DNA of 64,000 nucleotides from Rhizobium mongolense USDA 1844 (GCF_000419765.1 NZ_ATTQ01000010.1:154-64153); one strand, 5' to 3'. Positions 24,916 to 34,126 are shown, numbered from the stretch's first letter. The notes: generated by a model not told the origin, from the sequence alone. Program-made: numbers and translations.

Positions 24916-25881
24916 ATGATGAATGACGCGACCCTTCGGAAAATCGACCTGAACCTCCTGCTTGCCTTTTCGGTGCTGATGCAAGAACGCAATGTCAGCC
25001 GCGCGGCCGAGCGGCTGCTGCTTGGTCAGCCGGGACTTTCGGCGGCACTGCGGCGGCTGCGCGAAGCACTCGACGACGAATTGTTCGTTCGTGTCGGACG
25101 CGGCCTGCAGCCGACGCCGCGCGCGCTCGCCATCGCGCCGGCAATCGAGGATGCGCTTTCCGGCATCGAGCGGGCCATCCGCCCGCCCGCCGCCTTTGAC
25201 CCAGCCAGCTGGAAGGGCGAATTCCGCATCGGCCTGTGCGACAATCTCGAATCAGCCTTCTTCGGCCCGCTCGCAGCGCGCCTGCGGGAACTGGCGCCGG
25301 GCGCCCGGCTGGTCGGTGTGGCTTTCCACAAACGCGACGCCGCACGCCTGCTCGACGAGGGCGCCTATGATTTCAGCGTCTCGATCCACGACGAGCCCGC
25401 CTCCTGGCATATCCGCGATCCGCTCTTCGACCAGTGTTCGATCTCGATTTACGATCCGAAACAGCTCAGGCTGAAGACGCCGCTGACCCTTGAGGACTTC
25501 ACCAGGGCAGACCATGTCGGCGTCTCGTTCGAAGGCAGCAACGGCTCGACCAATGTCGATATCGCGCTTGCCCGCTTGGGGCACAGCAGGCAGGTAGTGG
25601 CCACCGTGCCCCGCTTTTCCGCCCTACCGACGGCGCTGCGGGCCATGCCGGCGATCGCGACGATCCCGGAATCGATCGCCCGCTGCATGGCACAATTGCA
25701 TGGACTAACGGTTTCAGTGCCGCCAATCCCGCTGCCTGCCGAACCGGTCACGATGCTTTACCGCCGCATCGACCGGGCGGACGGACGCTCCGTCTGGTTC
25801 CGCCGGCTCTTCATCGACGTTGCCAGCGCCGCACTCGAAGCATCCGGCTGCCGGATGGGCATTTCCAGGGCGGCCGCCTAG
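24916..25881 (+). CDS. LysR-family regulator (NodD/PcpR-like)
   Basis: The 321-residue protein begins with a winged helix (LRKIDLNLLLAFSVLMQERN, then RAAERLLLGQPGLSAALRRL) and continues with a PBP2-type effector domain. The L-N-L-L-x-x-F opening and the RVGRGLQPTPRALAIAP segment are typical of the NodD/PcpR/LinR branch. Start could be ATG 24916 or 24919. The 116-nt gap to the divergent MFS gene contains an imperfect inverted repeat AGTAACC/GGTATTACT around 24884-24909, a likely site. Confidence 0.9.
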   Translation: MMNDATLRKIDLNLLLAFSVLMQERNVSRAAERLLLGQPGLSAALRRLREALDDELFVRVGRGLQPTPRALAIAPAIEDALSGIERAIRPPAAFDPASWKGEFRIGLCDNLESAFFGPLAARLRELAPGARLVGVAFHKRDAARLLDEGAYDFSVSIHDEPASWHIRDPLFDQCSISIYDPKQLRLKTPLTLEDFTRADHVGVSFEGSNGSTNVDIALARLGHSRQVVATVPRFSALPTALRAMPAIATIPESIARCMAQLHGLTVSVPPIPLPAEPVTMLYRRIDRADGRSVWFRRLFIDVASAALEASGCRMGISRAAA

Positions 25882-26030
25882 CGAATTAGCCGCTAGAGGC
25901 CTCCTCTTCCCTTGAAATATAAGGCTTTTCCTGTAAATCACGAAATGTGTTTGGAATATTTACGAACGTGAGGTAAAACGTTTTCGCGACGTGATTTGGG
26001 CTGCACTATAACAATAGGAGGCACCGGCCG

Positions 26031-26903
26031 TTGAGGGCGCGATACGCATTGGGCAAAACCATCTCCGGGATTCTCTTCGCCGGACTGGCTGCAACAGGGT
26101 GCACGACGGCCGCCAAGGCGCCACCGCCGACTGCACGTCCTTCTTCCACCGCGAAACCAGCATCAGCCAAAGTGACTTATAATTATACGGCACGGGACCG
26201 CGATTGTCTGAAGCGCGCCATGTATTTCGAATCCGAACACTCGGATCGCGATGGCTATATGGCGGTCGGAACCGTCGTAATGAACCGGCTGACATCGCCC
26301 GCCTATCCCGACACGATTTGCGAGGTCGTAGCGCAGGAAAAGCAGTTCGCCCCCGGCGTCATGACCAGGGTCGTCGACCCGAAGGCCGGACCGGAACTTG
26401 ATTCCGCCGTGGACGGAATCTTGCGCGGGGAACGGCATCCCGGCGTGCAGAACGCCATGTTCTTCCACACCGACGGCCTGAAATTCCCCTATCGCAACAT
26501 GCATTATGTCGTCGAAGCCGGCGGCAACGTCTTTTATGAAAAGCGCGGCAGGGATGGAGCATTGCAAACGCCGGCACCTCTGCCGGCCTATGAAGTCGCG
26601 ATGAACTACGTTTCCGACCCGCGCCTGTCGGGCCCGGTTCAGTTCGCAGGCGTGCAGCCGTTCGCGACTTCCACACAAATCGACGTGTTGCTCCCGGAGA
26701 AGGGACCAATCCCGAGGGCCATGCCCGATGTGGCATCGATACCGGATGCCACCACGACCTCCGCCATTCCGGCCGCTCCGCCGGCATCGACGACTCCAGG
26801 CACGGTCATGCCGCCGGAAGGATCGCCAATCGCACTGCCGACGCCCCGCCCCGCCTACAACAGCGCAGGACTGGCCGCCGGCCATCTGCCGGCGGGCGGC
26901 TGA
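26031..26903 (+). CDS. Cell wall hydrolase, SleB-type, probably a lipoprotein
   Basis: The 290-residue product starts at TTG, chosen because AGGAGG lies 9 nt upstream. An N-terminal hydrophobic stretch ends in LAATGC, a possible lipobox with C24. Residues about 55-165 match the Hydrolase_2 (SleB/CwlJ) domain: CLKRAMYFESEHSDRDGYMA carries the catalytic Glu, with TVVMNRLTSPAYPDTICEVV and QFAPG after it. The family cleaves peptidoglycan. The C-terminal third is Pro/Ala/Thr-rich and probably a disordered spacer. It converges on two L,D-transpeptidase genes. Confidence 0.88.
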   Translation: MRARYALGKTISGILFAGLAATGCTTAAKAPPPTARPSSTAKPASAKVTYNYTARDRDCLKRAMYFESEHSDRDGYMAVGTVVMNRLTSPAYPDTICEVVAQEKQFAPGVMTRVVDPKAGPELDSAVDGILRGERHPGVQNAMFFHTDGLKFPYRNMHYVVEAGGNVFYEKRGRDGALQTPAPLPAYEVAMNYVSDPRLSGPVQFAGVQPFATSTQIDVLLPEKGPIPRAMPDVASIPDATTTSAIPAAPPASTTPGTVMPPEGSPIALPTPRPAYNSAGLAAGHLPAGG

Positions 26904-26916
26904 GGCCGGTCATAAA

Positions 26917-26943
26917 GACTTCCTTCCGAAGCGGAAGGAAGTC
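26917..26943. terminator. Strong bidirectional terminator hairpin
   Basis: GACTTCCTTCCG-aag-CGGAAGGAAGTC is a perfect 12-bp stem with a 3-nt loop. On the minus strand it is followed by TTTATG, on the plus strand by CGAGC. It lies between the hydrolase and L,D-transpeptidase stops. Confidence 0.8.
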
Positions 26944-26954
26944 GAGCTCATTCA

Positions 26955-27668
26955 TCACTGCCAGACGACGATCGGTGTCTTGTTCGGCACGCGGTCGTAG
27001 AGATCGATGATATCCTGGTTCAGCAGGCGGACGCAGCCGGACGAAACGGCCTTGCCGATCGACCGCCATTCCGGATTGCCGTGCAGGCGGTAGAGCGTAT
27101 CCTCGCCATTCGAGAAGATATAGAGCGCGCGGGCGCCGAGCGGGTTCAGGAGGCCAGGCTCCATGCCGCCGCGTTCGATCGAATATTTTGCGAGTTCCGG
27201 CTGGCGGGCAACCATCTCATTCGGCGGCTTCCAACGCGGCCACTTCTGCTTCCATTGGATGACGCCGTTGCCGGACCAGGCAAAGCCTTCGCGTCCGATG
27301 CCGACGCCGTAGCGCATTGCTGTCCCGCCCGACTGGACGAGATAAAGAAAGCGCGACGGGGTATCGACGACGATCGTGCCTGGACGCTCGCCTGTCGGGT
27401 CGATGACCTGCTGGCGATAGTAGCGCGGATCGATCTGCTGATAGGGGACGGCGGGGATCAAAAAGCCGCCGTCCTCGATGGGACCGTATATCACGTCAAG
27501 CTCGGCATCCGTGGGAGCGGGCGTCGTCTCGAAAGGGCGTGGGAAACGGAAACCGACGGGCTGGACGCTCGGTGCCGAAGTGGAAGCGCAGCCGGCGAGC
27601 GCGGAGGCCGCCGTCAAAGCCGAAAAGGAGAGAAAGTTGCGGCGGGAGAGAGATTTTTCGAGACTCAT
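26955..27668 (-). CDS. L,D-transpeptidase (YkuD domain), Tat-type lipoprotein
   Basis: The 237-residue protein begins with a twin-arginine stretch SRRNFLSFSALTAASALAGC, which doubles as a lipobox (LAGC), so it is exported to the periplasm and probably lipidated. The YkuD domain runs from about 95 to the end, with RLHG and the nucleophile region SSGCVRLLNQD. Such enzymes form 3-3 crosslinks in peptidoglycan or attach proteins to it. It is 55% or more alike by eye to the gene at 27845, a tandem duplicate. I chose ATG 27668 as the start of the signal. Confidence 0.9.
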   Translation of the reverse strand: MSLEKSLSRRNFLSFSALTAASALAGCASTSAPSVQPVGFRFPRPFETTPAPTDAELDVIYGPIEDGGFLIPAVPYQQIDPRYYRQQVIDPTGERPGTIVVDTPSRFLYLVQSGGTAMRYGVGIGREGFAWSGNGVIQWKQKWPRWKPPNEMVARQPELAKYSIERGGMEPGLLNPLGARALYIFSNGEDTLYRLHGNPEWRSIGKAVSSGCVRLLNQDIIDLYDRVPNKTPIVVWQ

Positions 27669-27844
27669 GCGCGGGACGGATTTCCTTCTGTCGCGGGGGA
27701 GAGCCGGCATGCGGCACGCACCCCGGTTTGTTCATTCAACGCCGGTGACGACTCGGAAATCTATCTGCCGCCGCCAAATAAACCATACCCTCACGAAGTC
27801 GTGTCCCCGTGCGGGCGGACGATATCGCCCGCCCTGTTGCGCCG

Positions 27845-28651
27845 CTACATCACAACGATCTCGGCCTTGGCCGGAACGCGGTCGTAAAGGTCGACGACGT
27901 CCTGGTTGAGCATGCGCACGCAGCCCGACGAGGTCGCCTTGCCGATCGATTGCCAATCCGGTGTGCCGTGCACGCGATAGAGTGTATCACGTCCATCGTT
28001 GAAGATGTACATGGCGCGGGCGCCGAGCGGATTTCCGAGGCCAGGATTCATGCCGCCGTTTTCGGCCGAGAAGGGGCGGATAGCCGGCTGGCGCGAGACC
28101 ATTTCGGCAGGCGGCGTCCAGCGCGGCCATTTCTGCTTCCACTGGATGACGCCGCGGCCCGACCAGGCGAAGCCTTCGCGGCCGATGCCGACGCCGTAGC
28201 GGATCGCCTTACCGTTCGGCTCGACGAGATAGAGATGGCGGGCGCGCGTATCGACGATGACAGTGCCCGGCTTTTCCTGCGTCGGGTAGTCGACTTGCTG
28301 ACGGAGATACTCGGGGCTGACGCGGCTGACCGGAATGGCCGGCAAAAGGAAGTCGCCATCGCGAAGCTCGCCGTACAAGGCGGTGTTCACCGGATTGGTG
28401 ACCGGCAGGCCGTAGGTCTGGTTGAATTGCGTCGAGTAGAGATCGCGCACCTGCGGCACCGGCGGATCGGGGATCGCCCTTACCTTGCGCGGATCAACGC
28501 CCGGCGGCTCATAGAAGACCGGCGAAGTCTCCTGCACGAAGCGGGCCGGATCGGTCGCGCCCGTATCCGGAATAAGGACGTTGCAGCCGCTGAGGCCAAG
28601 GACCGCCACGGCAAGGCCGGCAAAGGGAAACACCCGGCGCGAAAAATCCAT
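27845..28651 (-). CDS. L,D-transpeptidase (YkuD domain), lipoprotein
   Basis: The 268-residue product has a signal peptide ending in a lipobox, LGLSGC (C23). A YkuD domain follows, with TVIVDTRARHLYLVEPNGKA, the distinctive GVGIGREGFAWSGRGVIQWK, and the active-site SSGCVRMLNQD. The histidine is in RVHGTPDW. It shares long identical stretches with the preceding-coordinate gene (26955), so the two arose by local duplication. Gap between the two genes is 176 nt, and each may have its own promoter. Confidence 0.92.
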   Translation of the reverse strand: MDFSRRVFPFAGLAVAVLGLSGCNVLIPDTGATDPARFVQETSPVFYEPPGVDPRKVRAIPDPPVPQVRDLYSTQFNQTYGLPVTNPVNTALYGELRDGDFLLPAIPVSRVSPEYLRQQVDYPTQEKPGTVIVDTRARHLYLVEPNGKAIRYGVGIGREGFAWSGRGVIQWKQKWPRWTPPAEMVSRQPAIRPFSAENGGMNPGLGNPLGARAMYIFNDGRDTLYRVHGTPDWQSIGKATSSGCVRMLNQDVVDLYDRVPAKAEIVVM

Positions 28652-28767
28652 AAACCCACCCTTTATCCATTGTCAGCGGAGCGATATCTGGCGGGAGGAT
28701 GGCATTTGCGGCTGGCGTGAAGCTGGCGTCAGCACCGGAAGACTTGCCGGCTTCACGAGACTGGACA

Positions 28768-28989
28768 TCACACCAGCACAACGCCGTGGCCGTAAACGGT
28801 CGCCAGTTCGCGCACAAGCTGCGCTTCATGTTCGGTGAGCTTGCGAACATCGACAAAGCGCCAGTTGCGCTCATAAAGGGCGAAGGCTTCCTTTGCGGAA
28901 ATGGCGCATAGAGGATCGCGATCCATCAGGAGCGATTTCAGCTCCGGGAAGTCGTTCGGAATGATCTCGTCTGCGATTTGCGCCATCAT
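28768..28989 (-). CDS. Small conserved hypothetical protein
   Basis: The 73-residue frame begins MMAQIADEIIPNDFPELKSL and continues with a helical, charged sequence (DVRKLTEHEAQLVRELATVY). It has no signal, cysteine pattern or known motif; the one cysteine is in PLCAIS. GAGGG precedes the start region. Its protein-like composition and position argue for a real gene. Function unknown. Confidence 0.6.
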   Translation of the reverse strand: MMAQIADEIIPNDFPELKSLLMDRDPLCAISAKEAFALYERNWRFVDVRKLTEHEAQLVRELATVYGHGVVLV

Positions 28990-29030
28990 GCGTCCAATAT
29001 AGACCCTCGCGGCGAAAATTGAAGACGCGT

Positions 29031-29957
29031 TCAAGCGGCCACCCCACGGAAAAAACGGATGCTTTGCTCGATCTCGGCTGGCAGCGCGGAGGTGTGGTTG
29101 CCGGCCACCCTATCGGTTTCGATGCGGATACCGGCCGCACGGGCGCGGGCAGCGAGCAGGCCCGCACGGTCGTTGAATTGATCCTCTTCCGTGCCGTGAA
29201 CGACGTGGACGGGGCACTTGAAGCTTTGCGCGTAGCAGAGCGCCGATCGGACCTCGAATTCATGCTTGTTGCCGTCGTCGAAGCGGATGTCCTGCGGGTA
29301 GCGATTGAAGAAGCGGAAGGCGTCCGGATTGCCGGAAATCGGGGCGGCGGCGCGGAAACGGTGCGTGCTCATGGCGGCAAGCATGGTCAGCGTGCCGCCG
29401 ATGCTGTGGCCCGCGACAAACAGCCGGTTCGGGTCGACACCCGGCAGATGCGCCAGCCGGTCGGCGGCGGCAAGAACGTCGTCCACCTCGTCGTAGAAAC
29501 CGGAAAAATTGCCCATCTGGCCATTTTCTCCGCGCACAGACGGCATCAGCACCACGAAACCCGCCTCGGCATAGGGTTTCAGGAGCTGCCACTGGCCAGC
29601 ACCCATGGCATTGCCGCCGTGAAGGAAAAGCACGCCGGGCTTTGCGTGGTGCCCGCGCTTGTATTTGCTGACCCAGGCCGCCAGTTCGAGCTCGCCGCCG
29701 GCGCCCGAGCGGTAGAATATCTGCTCGCCATCCGGCGGCGCGGCCAATGCCTCGTATCTGTCTGGCGCAGGACCCTTCTGCAGCAGCTTCGTGCGGAAGC
29801 GGCGGCGGACCTTGGCATAGTCGTGGGTGATCAGGCGCGGCTGATCCGGAACATTGAAGGCGGAGGCAGCGCGGGGAAGCATGAGGGCACCCGCGATACC
29901 GGCGAGCACAGCGCGGCGTTGGCGGAGAAAAGCATTTCGATCGTCGTCAAAGGACAT
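29031..29957 (-). CDS. Exported alpha/beta hydrolase (dienelactone hydrolase-like)
   Basis: The 308-residue product starts with an export signal, possibly Tat type (LRQRRAVLAGIAGALMLPRAASA). The hydrolase core follows: GVLFLHGGNAMGAG (oxyanion loop), nucleophile GHSIGGTLTM, the acid in HGTEEDQF and the histidine in AGNHTSALP. It belongs to the prolyl oligopeptidase/DLH fold group; the substrate is unknown. The ATG at 29957 follows CAAAGGACATG-type sequence only weakly (the spacing is poor). It stands alone. Confidence 0.85.
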   Translation of the reverse strand: MSFDDDRNAFLRQRRAVLAGIAGALMLPRAASAFNVPDQPRLITHDYAKVRRRFRTKLLQKGPAPDRYEALAAPPDGEQIFYRSGAGGELELAAWVSKYKRGHHAKPGVLFLHGGNAMGAGQWQLLKPYAEAGFVVLMPSVRGENGQMGNFSGFYDEVDDVLAAADRLAHLPGVDPNRLFVAGHSIGGTLTMLAAMSTHRFRAAAPISGNPDAFRFFNRYPQDIRFDDGNKHEFEVRSALCYAQSFKCPVHVVHGTEEDQFNDRAGLLAARARAAGIRIETDRVAGNHTSALPAEIEQSIRFFRGVAA

Positions 29958-30048
29958 GACACAGCACCCGATAGCCCCCGGGCACTCAAATATCTGCACC
30001 AGAACGGCATTTCGGCCAATACACATTGGGTTGAAATCCGGCCCTGCG

Positions 30049-31695
30049 TCATTGTCGCGCAGGCGGGCCTATTCCACGGCTTTGGTCGATCATCGCGACC
30101 AGCGTTTCGAGGCGGTCTGCCTCATAGGAAGGCTTGTCCGGCCGTAGCCGGGAGATGCGCGGAAAGCGCATCGCCACACCGGACTTGTGCCGCGTCGAGC
30201 GGTTGATGCCTTCGAAGGCGACCTCGACGACGAAGCCGAACTCGCGATCTGCGCGGATGGCACGAACCGGACCGAAACGTTCGATGGTGTTGTTGCGGAC
30301 GAATTTATCGAGCAGCTCCAATTCCTGATCGGTGAAGCCGAAATAGGCCTTGCCGACAGGCACCAGCTGTTCGCCGTCCGGCGTCTCGGCCCAGACACCG
30401 AAGGTGAAATCGGAATAATAACTCGAGCGCTTGCCATGGCCACGCTGGGCATACATCAAGACGGCGTCGACGTTGTAAGGATTGCGCTTCCACTTGAACC
30501 ACGGGCCCTTCATGCGGCCCGCCTGATAGATGCTGTCCCGGCGTTTGATCATCACGCCCTCGATCACCGGGTCGGGAGGCGAAGTCCGCAAGTCGTCCAA
30601 TTCCTCCCATGTCGAAAAGGCGACGAGCGGCGAGAGGTCGAACCGATCGTGCGGCGCCTGCTCGATAATCTCCGAGAGCCGGTCGCGGCGGTCGATGAAG
30701 CTATTGCCGCGCACATCCTCTTCGCCGTCGAACAGTAGGTCGTAGGCACGGATGAAGGCCGGGTATTCATCGAGCATCTTCGCCGTCACCGTCTTGCGGT
30801 TCAAGCGCTGCTGAAGGTCGGAAAAGGTTCTCGTCGGGCTGTTCGAGCGTGCGGTTCCGCCAACGAGCAGTTCGCCGTCGAGCACGCCGTTGAAGCTGAT
30901 GGACCCTAAAATATCCGGAAAGGCATTGGAGATGTCGTCGCCGGAGCGCGAATAGATCTTGCGCGTTTCGCCGGAGCGGGAAAGTTGGACCCGGATGCCG
31001 TCCCATTTCCATTCCGCCGCATAATCCGCCGGGTCGAGGCTGGTGAGATCATTGTCCTCCACCGGATGGGCGAGCATGACGGAATGGAAGATCGCGGGCG
31101 TCGCGAGCACTGGCTTGCCGCCCCTGCCCTCCAGCCATTCGAAGAGCGATTCATAGGGCGGCTCCAGACCGTGCCACAGCGTCTCGATCTCGATCACGTC
31201 CTTACCGCCGAGATCGGCCAGCGCCTGCTTGGCAAGCCGCGCCGAGACGCCGATGCGCATGGCGCCGGTGGAAAGCTTGATGAAGGCGAAGCGGCCAGAC
31301 GCATCCAGCCGGTCCAGCGTATCGCGCACGAAACCGCGAACTTCGGTGCGGCCGAGCGAATTCATACGGCTGATGACCTCGCCGAGGCGCGGCTGGACAA
31401 AGGCGGAGCGCTCGATGTCCTTTTCGTTGTCCCAGACGAGCGAGATCGTTTCGGCGAGGTCGCCGACATAGTCGTAGGAGTAGCGAAACAGCACCTCGTC
31501 CATCCGCTCAAGCGTCAGATCGCGGAGCATGGCAGGCTTGACGTTGCGCACTTCGAGCGTGCCGGCGATCGCCGCAAGGCCATAGCCGCGGTCCGGGTCG
31601 GGTGTGTCGCGGAAATAGTCGGTCAGGAGCTTCAGCTTGCCGTTGCGGCTGGGCGTCAGGACGAGACGGTCGAGCAGATCGGCAAAGGGTTTCAT
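30049..31695 (-). CDS. ATP-dependent DNA ligase (ligase-exonuclease cluster type)
   Basis: The 548-residue protein has an N-terminal DNA-binding domain (about 1-200, including RMNSLGRTEVRGFVRDTLDR) and the ligase core with the adenylated lysine in EWKWDGIRVQLS, then GVLDGELL, AYDLLFDGEEDVRG, EGVMIKRRDSIYQAG and WFKWKRNP, followed by an OB-fold. This matches the bacterial ATP-dependent ligase that is genetically linked to an MBL-fold exonuclease (next gene). It is distinct from NAD-dependent LigA and from LigD, and probably works in DNA repair. ATG 31695 is used; the longer frame is repeat DNA. Confidence 0.92.
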   Translation of the reverse strand: MKPFADLLDRLVLTPSRNGKLKLLTDYFRDTPDPDRGYGLAAIAGTLEVRNVKPAMLRDLTLERMDEVLFRYSYDYVGDLAETISLVWDNEKDIERSAFVQPRLGEVISRMNSLGRTEVRGFVRDTLDRLDASGRFAFIKLSTGAMRIGVSARLAKQALADLGGKDVIEIETLWHGLEPPYESLFEWLEGRGGKPVLATPAIFHSVMLAHPVEDNDLTSLDPADYAAEWKWDGIRVQLSRSGETRKIYSRSGDDISNAFPDILGSISFNGVLDGELLVGGTARSNSPTRTFSDLQQRLNRKTVTAKMLDEYPAFIRAYDLLFDGEEDVRGNSFIDRRDRLSEIIEQAPHDRFDLSPLVAFSTWEELDDLRTSPPDPVIEGVMIKRRDSIYQAGRMKGPWFKWKRNPYNVDAVLMYAQRGHGKRSSYYSDFTFGVWAETPDGEQLVPVGKAYFGFTDQELELLDKFVRNNTIERFGPVRAIRADREFGFVVEVAFEGINRSTRHKSGVAMRFPRISRLRPDKPSYEADRLETLVAMIDQSRGIGPPARQ

Positions 31696-31737
31696 GGGGC
31701 CGCTCCAGCCGGTCGAGAAGCCATTTCTTCTGGAGAG

Positions 31738-31889
31738 CCCTCCCCAACCCCTGCCAACAAGCAGGAGGGGCTTAGACGCCGCGCCCACCGCGTTCCATTC
31801 GCAACGATGCAGCAGGAAGCGACGCTGTATTGGGGCGAAAGGGAGCCGCATCGTACCCCCTGCCCCTTGTGAGCAAGGGTTGGGGAGGG
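31738..31889. repeat. MITE-like element with 13-bp inverted ends
   Basis: The element starts with CCCTCCCCAACCC (31738-31750) and ends with its exact reverse complement (31877-31889). The inside has further hairpin pieces (CCTG..CAGG at 31750-31773, CCCTTG..CAAGGG near 31863-31879). It separates the ligase from the exonuclease. Neither coding frame nor target duplication is obvious. It could be a fold-back repeat or a non-autonomous transposon. Confidence 0.6.
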
Positions 31890-31918
31890 GTCGTTGCGAA
31901 TAGTCCCGCACATCGTCC

Positions 31919-32932
31919 TCAATCCCCCTCGTCCTCATAACCCACCAGATGCAGCGGCCTCGCCTTGATGTCATGCAGTTCGCACCAGCGGACTAGCGCT
32001 TCCTCGCGGCCATGGGTGACCCAGACTTCGGCAGGGCTGAGTTCGGTGATCGTCTCGGTGAGTTCCGGCCAGTCGCAATGGTCGGAAATGACGAGCGGCA
32101 GCTCGACGCCCTGCTGCTTGGCGCGCTGGCGCACCATCATCCAGCCGGAGGCGAAGGCGGGGAGCGGTTCGTTGAAGCGGCGCGCCCAGCGATCGGCGAA
32201 GGCCGACGACGGACCGACGACGACGGCGCCCTTGAAGGCGGATTTGTCGCGGCTTTCAACGGTGGCCGGCCGCAGGTCGCCGAGGTCGATGCCCTGCCCG
32301 GCATAATACTCGCAGAGCCGTTCCATGGCGCCGTGGATATAGATCGGCTCGCCGTAACCGGCATCGCGCAGTAGACGGATGACGCGCTGGGCCTTGCCGA
32401 GCGCATAGGCACCGATCAGATGCGTGCGCTCCGGAAACTGCCGGAGCGAAGCAAGCACCTTGCCGATCTCCCCCATCGGATCGGGATGATGGAACACCGG
32501 CAGCCCGAAGGTCGCTTCGGTGATGAAGACATCGCAGGGCACCGGCACATAGGCGGCACAGGTCGGGTCCGGACGGCGCTTGTAATCGCCGGAAACGACG
32601 ATGCGGGTGCCGTTCTTTTCAATCGCGATCTGAGCAGAGCCGAGGACATGGCCTGCCGGATGGAAGCTTACCTTGACGCCGTTCAAATCCAGCTCTTCGC
32701 CGAAGCCGACGGCCTGCTCGCTGCCAGAGAACCCGTCGCCGCAGCGCAGGCGCATGATGTCGAGCGTCTGGCGCGTCGCGAGAACATGCCGGTGGCCCGG
32801 GCGGGCATGGTCGGAATGGCCATGAGTAACGAGCGCGTGCTCCACCGGCCGCACCGGATCGACATAGAATCCGCCCTGCGGGCAATAAAGCCCTTCGGGA
32901 GCGGGAAAAAGAAGAGCATCGGGTCGCATCAT
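31919..32932 (-). CDS. Ligase-associated DNA exonuclease (MBL/beta-CASP fold)
   Basis: The 337-residue protein has the metallo-beta-lactamase motif THGHSDHARPGH near residue 38, then HPAGHVLGSAQI, GDYKRRPD and, in the second half, DHCDWPEL and WVTHG. This is the nuclease found beside ATP-dependent ligases (TIGR04122-type), related to SNM1/CPSF nucleases. It is transcribed with the ligase, but a repeat lies between the two. The Lhr-like helicase and phosphoesterase that complete the cluster in other bacteria are not adjacent. ATG 32932 or 32929 could start it; a TTG at 32935 is also in frame. Confidence 0.92.
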   Translation of the reverse strand: MMRPDALLFPAPEGLYCPQGGFYVDPVRPVEHALVTHGHSDHARPGHRHVLATRQTLDIMRLRCGDGFSGSEQAVGFGEELDLNGVKVSFHPAGHVLGSAQIAIEKNGTRIVVSGDYKRRPDPTCAAYVPVPCDVFITEATFGLPVFHHPDPMGEIGKVLASLRQFPERTHLIGAYALGKAQRVIRLLRDAGYGEPIYIHGAMERLCEYYAGQGIDLGDLRPATVESRDKSAFKGAVVVGPSSAFADRWARRFNEPLPAFASGWMMVRQRAKQQGVELPLVISDHCDWPELTETITELSPAEVWVTHGREEALVRWCELHDIKARPLHLVGYEDEGD

Positions 32933-33063
32933 CAACGGGAAGATAGCGGGAAATGGGCGGAGAGCCAGTAGCTTCCTGCAAATCCGTCGGCCTGCCGCCG
33001 GCTGCCGCAGATCGACCCAAATCTCGCCTTAGCGATTCGCCACATTCGTTGGGAGGGACCGTT

Positions 33064-34038
33064 TTGAGAAAGAAATTGCGTTATAGCATAGCGGCAATCG
33101 CCGTCTTCGCCGCAGCCGTTTATCTGAACAATACCAATCTTTTGGCATCGCACCGGGAAGGCAAGCCAGTGCTGTTGGCACATCGCGGGATCGCGCAGCG
33201 TTTCGACGAGCGGGATTTGACGAACGACACCTGCACGGCGGCGCGCATGCTTCCGCCGAAGCACGACTATCTGGAAAATACCATCCTCTCGATGCGCGCG
33301 GGCTTCGATTTGGGTGCGGATATCGTCGAGGTCGATGTCCATCCGACGACGGATGGGGAGTTCGCGATCTTCCACGACTGGATGCTCGACTGCCGCACGA
33401 ACGGGCACGGCGTCACCCGCGAGCACTCGATGGTGGAGATGAAGGCGCTCGATATCGGCTATGGCTATACGGCCGACGGCGGGAAGACCTTTCCTTTCCG
33501 GGGTGCCGGCATCGGCCAGATGCCGACGCTTGCCGAGGTGCTTCAGACGTTTCCGGACAGACGGCTGCTGATCAATGTCAAAAGCCGGGATCCGTTGGAA
33601 GGCGAGAAACTGGCTGCCGTCCTCAACGCCCTGCCTGGCGAGCACCGGGAACTGATCATGGTCTATGGCGGCGACGAGCCCATCCAAACCATCCGCCGCC
33701 TGGCGCCGGACATCAAGACGGCATCGCGCGCGAGCCTCAAAGCCTGCCTGCTCGCCTATATCGGCTACGGCTGGACGGGCATCCTGCCGCAAGCCTGCAA
33801 GAACACGATGATGCTGGTGCCGGTCAATATCGCTCCGTGGCTCTGGGGCTGGCCGGACCGTTTCCTCAATCGCATGGAGGCTGGAAACAGCGTGGTCTTT
33901 GCGCTCGGCCCCTATCGCGGCGGCGATTTTTCGACGGGGATTGATACGCCCGAACTGCTGGCAAAGCTGCCTGCCGATTATTCCCGTGGCATCTGGACGA
34001 ACGACATCGAGGCGACCGGCAAGCTCAGGGAAAATTAG
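33064..34038 (+). CDS. Glycerophosphodiester phosphodiesterase family protein, membrane-anchored
   Basis: The 324-residue product probably starts at TTG 33064 (GGGAGGGACCG upstream), giving an N-terminal signal anchor (LRYSIAAIAVFAAAVYL). The GDPD core is clear: LLAHRG, ENTILSMRAGFDLGADIVEV, DVHPTTDGEFAIFHD with its two metal-binding residues. An insert with cysteines (NDTCTAARM, DCRTNG) follows. It should cleave glycerophosphodiesters in the periplasm. It is divergent from the exonuclease and 88 nt ahead of the beta-helix gene. Confidence 0.85.
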   Translation: MRKKLRYSIAAIAVFAAAVYLNNTNLLASHREGKPVLLAHRGIAQRFDERDLTNDTCTAARMLPPKHDYLENTILSMRAGFDLGADIVEVDVHPTTDGEFAIFHDWMLDCRTNGHGVTREHSMVEMKALDIGYGYTADGGKTFPFRGAGIGQMPTLAEVLQTFPDRRLLINVKSRDPLEGEKLAAVLNALPGEHRELIMVYGGDEPIQTIRRLAPDIKTASRASLKACLLAYIGYGWTGILPQACKNTMMLVPVNIAPWLWGWPDRFLNRMEAGNSVVFALGPYRGGDFSTGIDTPELLAKLPADYSRGIWTNDIEATGKLREN

Positions 34039-34126
34039 GCTCCCTAAGATACTTCGCGGCAAGGATTCTGTGTCACAACAGATATTCGTTTGGCACGAAT
34101 GATGTCGGACGGAGAAAGGGTCCTTA

